Assembly: GCA_021234155.1 (NCBI GenBank)
Contig: JAJEKV010000047.1
Span: 5,297,071 to 5,361,070 of the forward strand
Direction of reading: 5' to 3'
Source of the DNA: Isoetes taiwanensis
Lineage: Eukaryota; Streptophyta; Lycopodiopsida; Isoetales; Isoetaceae
Length of the DNA: 64,000 nucleotides
Made by a program: the position numbers and the translations under genes. Under the pieces are notes generated by a model that did not search any database, was not told where the DNA came from, and saw nothing but the letters and a program-made list of their open reading frames with translations. This document shows, piece by piece, positions 32,697 to 44,515 of the stretch. Each line of letters opens with the position of its first letter. Within the stretch, counting starts at the first letter, position 1.

Positions 32697-33520
32697 ATGG
32701 AGAAGAATGCAAGCTACAACCAGATTACCTTCCCTGGCGGTCGTGTGATTCAAATCTTCGATGGCACAGGTTTCCAGCAATGGAAGAGAAGAATGACTCT
32801 CATTTTTAAGGTTGAAGGAGTTTGGGGAATTGTTAGTGGCTAAGAACCAGCACTCGAGCTTGCATCAGATGGCAAGAATAAACCTGTTCTTGATGCTCAG
32901 CAAAGGCTATGGCTATGATTGGGCTTTTTATTGCTGGATCTCCTCTTGATGAGGTTCAGAAGGAGAACAAATATGATTTATGGAATGCTCTCATCCAAGA
33001 GCATGAAAAGAAGACCCATACACAAATTGGGCATTTGTATGCTGAAGTGGTGAATATGCGCTGGGAAGAGACCGAGAGTCTTGACAAATTCGCAGACTGC
33101 ATGAAGAATACCTTTCGGCAGATTGAAGCCTCTGGAGAAGAGAATAAAATCTCTCCTTCATTGCAATTATTCTTCTTTCTTAGATCCTTACCCAACAATT
33201 TCCATGCTTTGCACAGCAATCTCATGCAAATTGCCGATATGGATCTTAATCGTGCAATCACTTCTGTCAAGGAGGATATCATGATGAGGAAGGATGCTGG
33301 GACAAAGACGAGCACAATGCTTTCTTTGCAGGTCATTCTGAGCCTAAATCCTATGCAAAAGGGAATGAAAAAACTAAGAAAAAGAAGAATAACAGTAGCA
33401 GCAATGTCTTCAATGGTGCTGACAGCAAAGGCACAGCATCCAAGCAGCAGGTTTGTGACTATTGCAAGAAAGGCAATCATACTACAGCAAAATGTAGGAA
33501 GATCAGATTCATTTTCTGAT
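32697..33520 (+). pseudogene. Copia C gag, broken
   Basis: It starts at ATG 32697 (MEKNASYNQITF, then the FDGTGFQQWKRRMTL stretch typical of copia gag), has a stop at about 32840 and a frameshift, and continues in the frame open from 32909 (LWNALIQEHEKK, LRSLPNNFHALHSNL). A further frameshift near 33318 moves sense to a third frame that ends in a CCHC knuckle, CDYCKKGNHTTAKC, near 33460-33500. Gag forms the particle and packages RNA. Downstream the reading returns to the 32909 frame with Pro/Ala/Val and Asp/Pro repeats. Confidence 0.82.
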
Positions 33521-33784
33521 ATTCCAGCATCTGCAGCAGTTCCAGCACCTGTAGCAGTTCCAGCACCTGTAGCAGTCCTAGCACCTGCAGTGCTTACAAC
33601 ACCCTTGTTTCCTGATCATGGCGTAGATCTTGACACATCTGATCCAAGAGGAGATCTTGACCCATCTGATCCAGGAGGTGATTTTGATCATCTTGATCAA
33701 GGAGGAGTTGAAGAAGAACTTGGTCGAGGCAAAAGGAAACGTTTTCCTTCTATGCTGAAATTATACCCAGCATTATGAAGTTTT
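33521..33784 (+). pseudogene. Junction of the deleted protease/integrase region
   Basis: After the knuckle come PAPVAV repeats and three imperfect DLDxSDPxG repeats, then GRGKRKRFPS, the kind of linker found after integrase and before reverse transcriptase. No DSG protease or integrase motif is present, so about 2 kb of a standard element is missing. Confidence 0.65.
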
Positions 33785-35191
33785 GTGGTGCTGCTATTAT
33801 CAGTGAACCCACCAGCTATCGCAAAGCTATTTCATGTGCTGCTGCATCTCATTGGCAACAGGCAATGGACCACGAAATGGGTTCTCTTTGTTCAAAATGG
33901 CACTTGGGATTTGGTTCCTCTTCCTCATGATCGGAAGATCGTTGGTAACAAATGGGTCTACAAATGCAAGCTCCATCCTAATGGCACCATCAGCAGCTAC
34001 AAAGCACGCTTGGTTGCACAGGGTTTCAGCCAGCAATATGGCATTAATTACTTGGAAACATTTTCTCCAGTGGTCAAAATGATGAGCATTCTCATTCTTC
34101 TTGCATTTGCTGCTTATTATAGTCTTGAGGTTCATCAGACAGATGTCAAGACAGCATTTCTTAATGGCAAACTTGATGAAGAAATATATATGAAGCAACC
34201 TCAGGGTTATGTCAAAGCTGGTGCTGCGCATTTAGTATGCAAATTGACGAAGGCACTTTATGGGTTAAAGCAAGCATCACGTGCTTGGTACAAGACCATA
34301 GATTCTTTCTTCAAAGACCAAGGATTCCAGCCTATTGAGGCTGATTCTAATGTCTACATCCGTCGTCAAGGCAAGTTCTTACTTATCATTGCTTTGTATG
34401 TAGATGATTCCTTGCTCATTGGCAACAATAATGAGCACATTGCTGAATTCAAGACAAGGCTTGCTGCTAAGTTTCCAATGGTAGACTTGGGTGTAGCTCG
34501 TTATTGTTTGGGTTTGCAAATTGCAAGAGATCGGAACAACGGGATTCTTCATATCTCTGAAAAGAAGTACATTGAAGAAATGCTTGAGCGCTTTGGCATG
34601 GCTGATTGCAATCCATCTAAAGTTTCTATGAATCCAGGTACTCTTCTCACCAAGAAATATTGTCCACAATCTGATGTTGAACGTCTTTCTATGACAAAAG
34701 TTCCATTTCTGCAATGGATTGGTAGCCTCATGTATTGCATGGTTTGCACAAGACCCGATATTGCATTTGCTGTTATAGCTCTCAGTCAATTTTCAGCAGA
34801 TCCAGGTCACAAGCATTGGGAAATGGCCAAGCACATTCTCTGCTACTTAAAGGGTACTACTGATTATGACCGTACATATCGCAGCAATAGTGATGCTTTT
34901 TCATTGCTGACATATAGTGATTCCTCACTTAGCGATGTGATAGACAACTCCAGGTCCACATATGACATTTGTTTTCTGCTTGCCAATGCTGCCATTGCTT
35001 GGATCAGTAAGAAACAGGGGCATGTATCTGTTTCATCCACTGAAGCGGAGTATGTTGCAGCATCTACAGCAGCCCGTGAGATCATTAGTTTGAAGGACTT
35101 TCTTCCCGGCATTGGGCAACGCATTCCTGGACCAGCAAGGATGCTCATGGATAATAAAGGTGGCATTGATTGGTGCTCCGCTGAAGTTTGA
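33785..35191 (+). CDS. Copia C reverse transcriptase and RNase H
   Basis: A 468-codon frame with NGTWDLVPLP, VGNKWVYKCK, YKARLVAQGFSQ, ETFSPVVKM, QTDVKTAFLNG, KALYGLKQASRAWY, the catalytic YVDD, then RNase H with SWISK-like AWISKKQGHVSVSSTEAEY and DNKGGI. The ATG at 33785 is not a native start; in life this is part of a gag-pol polyprotein. Stops at 35189-35191 and near 35256 cut the C-terminal RNase H tail, which continues in the same sense (VPTRDNTTDLLTKPLA) to about 35320. The polymerase motifs themselves are complete. Confidence 0.9.
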   Translation: MVLLLSVNPPAIAKLFHVLLHLIGNRQWTTKWVLFVQNGTWDLVPLPHDRKIVGNKWVYKCKLHPNGTISSYKARLVAQGFSQQYGINYLETFSPVVKMMSILILLAFAAYYSLEVHQTDVKTAFLNGKLDEEIYMKQPQGYVKAGAAHLVCKLTKALYGLKQASRAWYKTIDSFFKDQGFQPIEADSNVYIRRQGKFLLIIALYVDDSLLIGNNNEHIAEFKTRLAAKFPMVDLGVARYCLGLQIARDRNNGILHISEKKYIEEMLERFGMADCNPSKVSMNPGTLLTKKYCPQSDVERLSMTKVPFLQWIGSLMYCMVCTRPDIAFAVIALSQFSADPGHKHWEMAKHILCYLKGTTDYDRTYRSNSDAFSLLTYSDSSLSDVIDNSRSTYDICFLLANAAIAWISKKQGHVSVSSTEAEYVAASTAAREIISLKDFLPGIGQRIPGPARMLMDNKGGIDWCSAEV

Positions 35192-35422
35192 CATCCAAAA
35201 TCTAAGCATGTTCCCAAGTATTATCATTTTGTAAGGGACCTTGTGGCTGATAAATAGGTTCAGATTGAGCATGTTCCTACACGGGACAATACCACAGATC
35301 TCTTGACTAAGCCTTTGGCTCGCGAGCTCTCTTTGAGCGACATCGACTTGGTATTGGTCTTGATAGATTCCAGATCTCATCTCCAGGAGGAGGAGGTTGA
35401 GCATGGAGATGGTGACCTCTCA

Positions 35423-35433
35423 TCAAGGAGGAG
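35423..35433 (+). other. Polypurine tract of copia C
   Basis: TCAAGGAGGAG abuts the 3' LTR start TGTCGAG. Confidence 0.85.
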
Positions 35434-35760
35434 TGTCGAGATATATGATATCGAGATCACCATCTTGCTGCTTGACAGCACTGACAGCACTCAGCACATA
35501 AGTGCTGACTATGTGCTGAATCAACACTTCATTAGCACCTACACCAGCCCATCCACTTGCCTTAATTAGCTACGGCATCCACTTGCCTTAATTAGTTATG
35601 GCATAATTAGGTGTGGTTGGTAACGAGAGCAGTTATTATTTACTGCCCCTTTTTATATCTTGCGTTTAATACAATCCCATTTTGCCTTTGTTTTGGGAGC
35701 TTGCACTCTCGGATATCGGCGTGCATCCCCTTCTCTCCTCTTCTTGGTGCAACCTTGACA
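35434..35760 (+). repeat. 3' LTR of copia C (327 bp)
   Basis: It repeats the 5' LTR from TGTCGAGATATATGATATCG to CAACCTTGACA and is followed by the target duplication CAGCC. Confidence 0.92.
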
Positions 35761-36049
35761 CAGCCCAGTCATTACCTTACTCGGGCACCGACGACCACTT
35801 GAACCTCCAACTCCCATGGAGGAAGATGCAGGACCCAGTTCTTGAGCACATTTAGGTGTAATAATTGTATTAGCCTTCGGGTATTAATCCTTGTATAGCC
35901 ATGATTGGCATTCTTCTAGTATTATACAATACAATTTTGATGCCTTATAAATTGCTAGTCTACTTAACTTGGATGATATTTGTGTATGTTAAATCAGTCT
36001 TTTGATTCATACGCACATTTCATATATAATCTATTTTTCTCTCTGATAT

Positions 36050-38200
36050 AGATGGCATACGAAATCCACCTTGGGCAACCCTAGTGGACCCTAGACGATT
36101 GACGCCCGAACACGAGTTAGTCATTATAAAGCGTCAAATGGCCGAACTTCAGGCATGCGTTGTCCAAAGACACCCTCCACCCAGAGTATGGCTCTAAAGC
36201 ACCTGCAGCTGAAGTCAACCAGGTACCCTCACCTGCACCAACAAGGGCTACTACTGCCCTAGCACGATCTAAGCGCGTCCATAGCTCTTCTCCATCTGAT
36301 TCCAGCTCAAACTCTTCATATTCTTCAGCTTTAGAAGTAGATCTTGCCAAAACCAGTAAGAAGGATTATTAGAAGACGGTTGATTCTGCCATTACTAGTA
36401 TCTGGAAGAACCGCAAACTTGCTCAATTTTTGGGAAAGTCTAGGTCTGGTATTGATGCAAAGTCATGGCTAGACGAAATGCATGGGTTTGGAGAATCCTA
36501 TGGCATGACGAAGAAGGATATTGGCAAAGTTGAAACTACCGACCTTACAGGTTCCACGCGTATATAGTGGAAGGGCTATGCTAGGACTCATGGACTGATA
36601 AGGACCAAATGTAGGTTCAAAACATTTGCAAAGGCATTTAAATCTCATTATGTTCCACAGGCATATCGATGTCAACAGATATAAACCTTTTACCGCCTGG
36701 AACAGAAGAACGTGATAGTCCAAGCCTATATGGATGAATTTATGTGGTTACACCTCTATGTTTCCAGTATTATTGAGCGTCATGCAGTTGAAGGGTATCT
36801 CAAAGGGTTATCTCCCACCCTGAAGAAACATCTACATGCCATCGACACAAAAACCATTGCAAAAGCTGAGGCTAAGACTTTTAGCCTAGAAGAGAGGCAC
36901 CAAAATATTCATAACAGTGCCCCTCAACTACTAGTGGGGCCAGAGCCTATACGCCTTATAAGGCACGTTCACCTAGTCCGGGACCTCCGCAGTACTCTTC
37001 CTACCCGAAGAATGACAAGAATATGAGATTTAATGTCCTAGACAAGCCATCAAATTCTACTGGAACTATGCAGCAGATTCTTCAATCCATCCCCAAGGAA
37101 GCCCGATAACAGTTAAAGAGGGACAGAGCATATTTTTCCTGTCTTCGATCAGGGCATCGCATGCAGGAATGTCCCTACGTGACTCAAGCAGCACAAGCCG
37201 CATTAACAGAAGTTGAATGGAATGAGTTATCAGCTTTGTGTGACCTTCCAGCCCTTACCGATGAGGAGGCACCTAACTACATACAAGGTGAGTCCCATAT
37301 TTTTGCTGCAATTGAAACAGGCAATGCGGATAGTTATCCTACCATCATACCCTTTGTTATTCTCATGGATACGTGTAGTACATATAATTTTGCATCTCCT
37401 AGACTGGCTGAGGCTTTACACCTCACCCTTTTGAAGTCTAAGCCATGTCCAGTTACCTTGGCTAGTGGAGTTGTTTGGCACACACAAGGCCATCTTGTTA
37501 ACCTGAATATTCAGTTGCCAGAAGTGTCGTTGCTTTAGGTACAAAAATTATGAACATTGTTAAATATGACCTTATCATTGGCATGGAGTTTTTGGCCGCT
37601 GCAAAGGCCAATATTGATTGTGAGCTCGAGAGGTCACATTCAACGCATTTAAGGGGCTCGTATCACCATAAGCTAGACATGCCAGGTTCATGATAACCTA
37701 TTTTAAGATCAGATCCAACTACTTTTGGTCGAGAATGAAGAAAAACAGTGCCCGTTATATTAAGCAGCGTCAACTTTGCCAGCAGACAAAAGCAGAACAG
37801 TTATGGATACCAGAAGAGCTAGAACCATTGAAAGTTCCCCATGCCAAATGGGAACCATGGATTTCATCGTGGGTCTCCCGAGAACTCTTAGGGGATTTGA
37901 CGCATTGATGGTAGTGGTGGACAAGCTTTCTAAGATGGCACACTTCTTGCCATGTCGCACCACGGAACCGCCTTGGACACCGCGCTATTGTTCTCCAAGG
38001 AGATTTTTTGCCTTCATGGTATACCACGCACCATCATCTCATATCGCGATCCTAAGTTTGTTAGTGCTTTTTAAAAAGATTTCTTTGGCACTATTTAAAC
38101 CAAACAATACACCATGCAATATCAGCACATATTTTCCCTTCTTGAGAGCAACCAAGACATTTAGGAGGTGAGCATTACCTAAATCCATGGCTAAATTTCT
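36050..38200 (+). pseudogene. Gypsy element D: gag, protease and integrase remnants without RT
   Basis: The plus-strand order is a gag region (36150-37026; IIERHAVEGYLKGLSPTLKK is clear), a zinc knuckle near 37140 reading YFSCLRSGHRMQEC in which the first Cys is Tyr, an aspartic protease region with ILMDTCSTYNF (the usual DTGS is DTCS) at 37300-37538, and then, after a deletion of the whole RT-RNase H, the integrase zinc region ([11 protein letters not shown]) and core ([19 protein letters not shown]) to about 38170. Many stops and frameshifts are present. It is related to elements A and B but on the opposite strand. No LTR could be placed at either side. Confidence 0.82.
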
Positions 38201-38576
38201 TTAGAGCGATGGGCGCACTATTTGATTCAGCTCTATGACCCTCACAAGATCCCGAGTACCGTGCCAACATAGACAGGAAGCCTTCCTCAATAAGCTTGGG
38301 GATGTCGATGCCTTGGAGATGGTCAAGACATCACATTACAAAATTAGTAAGCATTTGTATTGTATGAAAGGTTGAATTTAATCAATATATCGTGTAATTT
38401 AAATCTAATAAAACCAAAGGTATCTAGAGCAATGGTACATGCTTATTCCTGGAGATGGGGCGTAGCCTGGGGATCAGTGGACTAGGGTTACCGACAGTTG
38501 CGGTCATAAGACCTTGTAGGTTTTGAGGTTCAAGACTCTGCATTTAGCTATAGAAGTGGATTTCTTTATCCTTCCT
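38201..38576. other. Spacer, nothing recognised
   Basis: No reading frame or repeat is supported between the gypsy D remnant and the ~440-bp repeats. Confidence 0.4.
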
Positions 38577-39456
38577 AAATGAGGTGCACCCTGGACTACC
38601 ACAGTCGTCGGATTCGTCGATCCTACGACCCAGATTGTATGTTGGGCCTGTGGGCACCTCTCGTTTCGCTTATAGTCATTTATGATTGGAGCCGCCTATG
38701 ATTTTGAAATATGAAATACAATTTCACCTATGGTTTTGAGGGAATATCAAACCTCTATACGGCTTTGCCTAAGATTTTAGAATATGAAATACGGAGGCTT
38801 GAACCTCTACCAAAATAACTCAATAACTTAATAAGACTACTTTAACCAATATACCTAGTGAGTAAATGTGATTATTTTTTATCTTGAATCTATTTGTTTT
38901 TATAACAACACATTCAATTGTTTTAGGGGTATATGGTCTATAGTTTCAGGAATTGTTATTTTTACATCGATATTAAATCCCCCTGGAACCCCCTGTTATT
39001 TTCCTACATATTCTAAAAGAGGTGCACCCTAGACTACCACAGTCGTCGGATTCGTCGATCCTATGACCCAGATTGTATGTTGGGGCCTATGGGCACCTCT
39101 CGTTTCGCTTATAGTCATTTATGATTGGAGCCGCCTATGATTTTGAAATATGAAATACGATTTCGCCTAAGGTTTTGAGGGAATATCAAACCTCTATATG
39201 GCTTTGCCTAAGATTTTAAAATATGAAATACGGGGGCTTGAACCTCTACCAAAATAACCCAATAACTTAATAAGACTACTTTAATCAATATACCTAGTGA
39301 GTCAATATGATTATTTTTTAATCTTGAATCTATTTTTCTTTTTTTTATAACAACCCATTGAATTGTTTTAGGGATATATAGTCTATAGTTTTAGGAATTG
39401 TTATTTTTACATCGATATTAAATCCCCTTAGAATCCCCTGTTATTTTGCTACATAT
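38577..39456. repeat. Two tandem units of a ~440-bp repeat
   Basis: Units start near GAGGTGCACCCT (38581 and 39019, 438 bp apart) and end with CCCCTGTTATTTTGCTACAT. Within a unit GAGGTGC and GCACCTC form an inverted pair ~80 bp apart. The minus strand carries a tRNA-like B-box region that is degenerate in these units. The same unit occurs at 58869-60040. Confidence 0.9.
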
Positions 39457-39620
39457 TTGTGTTTCCTTTTCTAGTTTTTTTTTTTTTGTTTTATTCTTCC
39501 TTACTTATTATAAGGACGTGACACGTATGCAGATTTAGGTTTTTTGCAATGGTCGAAATCTAGGCAATGCTCCTTGATGTTTTATCCTTCCTATGTAAAG
39601 CACTATTAATTTTTTGTTCT

Positions 39621-39895
39621 CACTCATTTTCTTCCTTACAAATTAGCTAAGTATGAACACGTGTACATTCTCATTTAATATAGAGTACTTCGTGTACAGG
39701 GTCATTTATTACATAGCATTTATTACAAGTTATTATTGTAATATTTTTTATTTAGTTACATATATTCTATGTTTGTAATACTTTTTGTGTGGTTACGCAT
39801 GACTCATTTTCTTGCTTACAAATTAACTGAGTATGACACGTGTACAGTGCCATTTAATACAGAATATTTCGTGTACATGGTCATTTATTACAAGC
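39621..39895. repeat. ~92-bp direct repeat, two copies 184 bp apart
   Basis: Both copies contain CTCATTTTCTT.CTTACAAATTA, CACGTGTACA, CATTTAATA and TTCGTGTACA.GGTCATTTATTACA. The surrounding 39457-40097 is AT-rich and non-coding. Confidence 0.8.
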
Positions 39896-41158
39896 TATGA
39901 TTGCATGGATTTGAAATCATGAATAGACACATGGCCTATTTTGGTATAAATCATGATCTATTTTTTTCTAACATGTGCCTTATTGCATTTACTATATCTT
40001 TATTGTAATAATTTTGAATGATTACATCCATCATCATCAATGATATTATCCATTATATGTGGATTAGAATGCAAACGGGTGGCATTAAAATAATTGTTGA
40101 TTCCTAGGATGGGTCCTGAGATACAATCAAGTGGTCGAAGTGAAGTGGTGTTCTCATTGAGCTTTGTAAAATCATTGAGTACAAAATGATTTCCCTATTC
40201 GGGGTAGAACTTCTGAAAAAACTTGAAATTTGAGTGCTCCAAAACTAGACAATCATCGAGAGCACAACGAAATAAGGACCACACGATAAAAAATGATTCA
40301 TCCATCGCTTAGTCTATGCAAAAATGAGAAAAATTGGCGACCGCTTCTCACCGGGATGAAAAACCCCGCCCTTTCGGGTTTTCGAGGAAAACTCTAATGA
40401 GAAATCGATTAACGCAACGCCTCCTCGAAGAATGCCCCTAGCAACAAGATGGCTCGCCGAGATAAATTAGGAAATTTTAAATTGTAAACAAACTTGGATT
40501 GGCTATACTTGCATGGAATTCCTCTAATTTCTAACCATAACTAAAGTTTCTAGAGAAAAAAACCAAAACTTTAGAAATTTTGAGTTTTATTGGAATTTGT
40601 GAAAAAATTGAAAAGTCCTAAAAGAAGAAATGACCCATTAGAAAAATTGTAGATACTTTGGCATCTTTCAAAAAATTTGAAGAACCTCATTTAGGTTTGG
40701 CAAAGTTCTTTATTTTTTGAGAATATTTATCCTATTAAAAATCTCTAAAACCCCTAAGGTCAAGCCCAAAGTTTAGCCAAATGGCGAAGAATAGCCACTA
40801 ATTTAACCATGGGCTCGACCGGCCGGAGAACCGTTGACCTGCAATGAAAAGTCTGAAAAAAGAATGACCCATTAGAAAGTTAGAAGCTGGGCATAGGCAA
40901 AAAACATCCAAGAATATAATAGCACTTTCCTCGGCTCCAGGCCCGCAAGGAAGAAACACAACACAGTACCGCCGGTGGGAACCGAAAAAACCAAAAAAAC
41001 ATCCGACAAGTAACTCCCGGAGGCTACAATTAGAGGCTTAAATAACAAGCTACAACGCCACGCCGAGAGAGAATGAAAAAGAAACAATAACTTCGGAGGC
41101 CACAGCGGTGCGCCGAGAAAAAAATGAAAAATAAGAACACATGTATTTGCAAAAGAAC

Positions 41159-41217
41159 ATGGAGGATACATCGCAAAGAAACAATGGAGGATACATCGCA
41201 AAGAAACAATGGAGGAC
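41159..41217. repeat. ~25-bp tandem repeat
   Basis: GGAGGATACATCGCAAAGAA is repeated twice with a partial third unit, inside the purine-rich block. Confidence 0.85.
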
Positions 41218-41650
41218 TAACAAATAAAAAACGAGCAACTACAACAATGGAACGGAATAATGGAGAATGAAAAAGAAGAATGCCTTGGAGGCTACAGTGC
41301 CACGCCGAGAGAAATGAAAACATAAGAAGATATGCACTTACAAAGAACATCGAAAGAAAACATGGGAGATGCCAGTAGCTGCAGAGCAGCCCGAGAAGTA
41401 TAAAAAATAGATAGAAACTAAAGATGGTCCGCCAAAGAAGGAGATGCAGGAAGCTAGATGAAACCAAAAAGAACACGAATAACTATTGTCTCAGAGGCGA
41501 CAATGTCACGCCAGAAAAGAAATGAATAATCAAATATGTAGGTCCCAAGACTGCATTAGTGAGAAAACAAAGATAAGTAAAATCCAACTATCCGAGTATA
41601 AAGCAATAGAACCATCCAAACCCATTACACGAAGAAGGGCAGGGAGGGCG

Positions 41651-41808
41651 AGAAGCTGAATAGAGCCAAAGCATGAACAATAGGAAAGCTCAAGAGAACG
41701 CCGATAAGGAACAAAGAGGAAAAAATGGGTATAAATAGGAGGGCATGATGAAGACGTCCCCATCCAAGGAATGTCGGTTCTATTGCTATCGCAATAGAAC
41801 CGTGGCAT
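41651..41808 (+). repeat. Direct repeat 1 of the purine-rich element, with TATA and hairpin
   Basis: It runs from GAAGCTGAATAGAGCC to CGTGGCATT and recurs at 46934-47131 with few changes. It contains TATAAATA at 41730-41737 and an 11-bp perfect stem at 41776-41801. Confidence 0.8.
41730..41737 (+). promoter_or_regulatory. TATA-box candidate
   Basis: TATAAATA preceded by GGG and followed by GGAGGGC, repeated in the second copy at 47052-47059. A start ~30 nt downstream would fall at the foot of the hairpin. Confidence 0.5.
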
Positions 41809-41820
41809 TCCTAGGATGGG
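41758..41820 (+). other. Long imperfect hairpin
   Basis: The core is GGTTCTATTGC, loop TATC, GCAATAGAACC (41776-41801). The stem extends outward imperfectly: CCCATCC-AAGGAATG on the left against GCATTCCTAGGATGGG on the right, giving about 27 paired positions with two small bulges. The copy at 47080-47130 keeps the core with one mismatch but lacks the outer right arm. Confidence 0.75.
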
Positions 41821-42170
41821 TCCTGAGATACAATCAAGTGGCCGATAGAAGAGGAACCTATCTCAACATCAAAGTGGCGAGACCTAATGAAAAGGATGGA
41901 GTTAAAGGAGCAGAAAAGCAGGTGAAAGAGCCAGATAGAACAAAGCAGCCAAAAAAGGAAAAGGACACAGGAGCGGCATAGATCAAGCAGAGTAGGAGAA
42001 CCAAAGCCACTAAAGTTAAGAGACCAATAAAGAGAAACCAGGACAGAAGACAAAGCTAACTAAAGAAGGGGGTGACCAAGGATGGAGCAACGCGAAAGGA
42101 ATTCAAGGAACGCACGTGAGTAGAAGCCAAATGAAGAGGCAAGAGCACGAGAACCAAGCCGAAGAGAACT

Positions 42171-42308
42171 AAAAATGGCACCAAGCATAGAGAGGTAAGA
42201 AGAATCCTAACCATCAGGACTCGAAGGGCAAAAGTAACTGAAAATGGCACCAAGCATAGAGAGGTAAGAAGAATCCTAACCATCAGGACTCGAAGGGCAA
42301 AAGTAACA
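42171..42308. repeat. 69-bp tandem duplication
   Basis: Two nearly identical units contain GCACCAAGCATAGAGAGG and CATCAGGACTCGAAGGGC. Confidence 0.9.
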
Positions 42309-44294
42309 CGTAGAATGCAAGGGCTGAGGTGACTGCAACACATAGAAACCATGAATAATCGAAGAATTGTGATAAACAAAGTAATAGGTGTGAATTTAAG
42401 AAAAACATGCGGTCTTATATAGGCTGACGGGAACAGTGGACTAAATGAAACCAATGAACGTAAGGAGCTGGATGACGTCAAGGAGTAAAGGGAACAACTG
42501 AGTACACACTACAATAATATAAAGGAATCCATATGACAACCTATAAACCTAAAATAAAGTTCTGAACCTAGAACCCCACATAATCTGCACAACACTGAAT
42601 ACCTCAAAAGCAATAGAGGTGAAAGAGAATACGAAGACGTAGGCGAAACCAGATAGAGAGATCAAATTAACAATGCAGAGTGTATCAAAAATAAAGGGAC
42701 AATGGAAAAAACAGGTCATATCAAGTATAAAGGAGTAGCATAAGGAATGCAAGAAGACTAGATGAAATTGTTAAGAAAAACAAAAACGAGAAAAAAGGAG
42801 CCAAGCAGGAAAATGGAGGAGCGCAAGCGTGTATGAATGGAAAGCAGAAGCAAGAGGAATGGAGAGAAAAGAACCATGGAGGCAAAAGAGCGAAGGAAAT
42901 GGAAAAATGGCGCAGGTTAAACAAGCAACTGGATAAGATGACAACAAATAGGACGTAATGAATGCCAGAATAAAGAAATAATGATAGCAACACATGAAGC
43001 AGACAACTAGAACACCGAAGTCAATCGAAGCAAAGTAAAAACAAATAGCAATTAATGAACCCCAAAATTCACGACTATATCTAATGCAGGTTGAAGAAAC
43101 CATAAATCATACGTGACGTCGAGGAATCTGTCAAAATTGATGCAAACAAAAGAAAAAGAGCTCTATAAGATAAAACATGGCACCATGCATTCTATCTAAC
43201 AACTATGCATCAAATCGTAAAACATGCAACAGATCATATGAACGATCAAGCACCACAAGTGATCCACATAAAATAAGACCAAATATATAACTATAAAGAA
43301 AGGGACCAAATATAGGCGATAACAAATGAGCCACATAAAAAGGAAATCACCTCCTAGGATGGAACCAATATACTGTTGCCCACAATAATACTATCCTTGA
43401 TGGTAAAAAATGGGAAGGCTTCCAAGTGGCAATGTGAAATATGCCAGCACAAACCATCTGTTATGGGGTAGAAAGGCAAAATCCGTTAAGCACAGACGAT
43501 TGATGCACCCGCAAAATAATGATGGAACCAGTGAAGTGAAACAAGAGAAAGGGAATGACGAAATGAAAAGGAAAGTAAAGCACGAAGCAGATGGGAGAAC
43601 TTCGAAAAGCACGCAAAATAGAGAAAGAAAAAATCGTTATGAAATAAGAGAAAGCGAACCAATAGTAATGTGAACTCTACAATTCTAGAGAATAAGGGAT
43701 ACAAATTATATGAGACATAATAATCATGTTGGACCTAATGTGCTAGGCAAGCATCAAGGAAAATCCAGCATAGCCTCCAAGCTGAACATAGCATCAAATG
43801 CAAAAGAGAGACAAAGAACGAAAGGTGTAGAAGGAACAAATGAGAGTAGGCAGAGTAAAGCAAGAGGACCACTTGAGCTAAAGGCGACAACATAACTAAA
43901 CTGACGCCAGACATGGGAGAGCTAGAAACAAATCGGTTGAAACAAATAGGCAAAAGCTGAGAGCAATGAAATTATACAAAATACCGACGGAAAAGAGTAA
44001 CGAAAATAAAGGCACAAAGTACTTGGCAAAATAATCAGACGAACTAAAAAAGAAACAGAATACATAGAATATAAAGTAACTGAAAAGGTGGCATCAAGAA
44101 ACAAAACAGAGCAACATAGAGCAAAAGAACAACTGCCACCAAGAGACTAAATGTAGCAATGGGAAATTAAGTTGAGTGAGGCAACTAGAGCAAAATGTAT
44201 ATGACCAAATATGCATCAAACATACCATGAAGAATGTTGTGGATCAAAAAATGTTATACAAATGAAACTATATAGAGCACCTAAGCCCTCTTCT

Positions 44295-44515
44295 ACCAAG
44301 GCACTCAACCAAATGCAAAAATAACAATATGCAAAATCTGAAGAAACAATGTCCTAATGCCGAATGTCAATATTAAAAGCCTCCATAAAATTGTCTAGCA
44401 CTTCGTCGACCAAGGCACTCAACCAAATGCAAAAGCTCTATAACAATATGCAAAATCTGAAGAAACAATGTCCTAATGCCAAATGTCAATATTAAAAGCC
44501 TCCACAAAATTGACA
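44295..44515. repeat. ~114-bp tandem duplication
   Basis: Two units share ACCAAGGCACTCAACC, CAATATGCAAAATCTGAAG and GTCAATATTAAAAGCCTCCA. Confidence 0.9.

Larger units (their letters stand above)
32308..35760 (+). mobile_element. Copia element C with two LTRs and target-site duplication, internally deleted
   Basis: LTRs at 32308-32646 and 35434-35760 are bounded by TG...CA, and the element is flanked by the 5-bp duplication CAGCC (32303-32307 and 35761-35765). The primer-binding site and polypurine tract sit at the expected places. Internally it has gag with a zinc knuckle and RT-RNase H, but protease and integrase are missing: the gag knuckle is followed within a few dozen codons by the region before RT. 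It is therefore a deleted, non-autonomous or dead copy. Confidence 0.93.

Noticed and set aside
32956-33480. 174-codon minus-strand frame across copia C gag
   Set aside because: Shadow of the gag frame, which has clear copia motifs on the plus strand.
41758-41820. Calling the hairpin a microRNA gene
   Set aside because: It lies in repeated transposon-like sequence, has bulges in the outer stem and there is no evidence of processing; described only as a hairpin.
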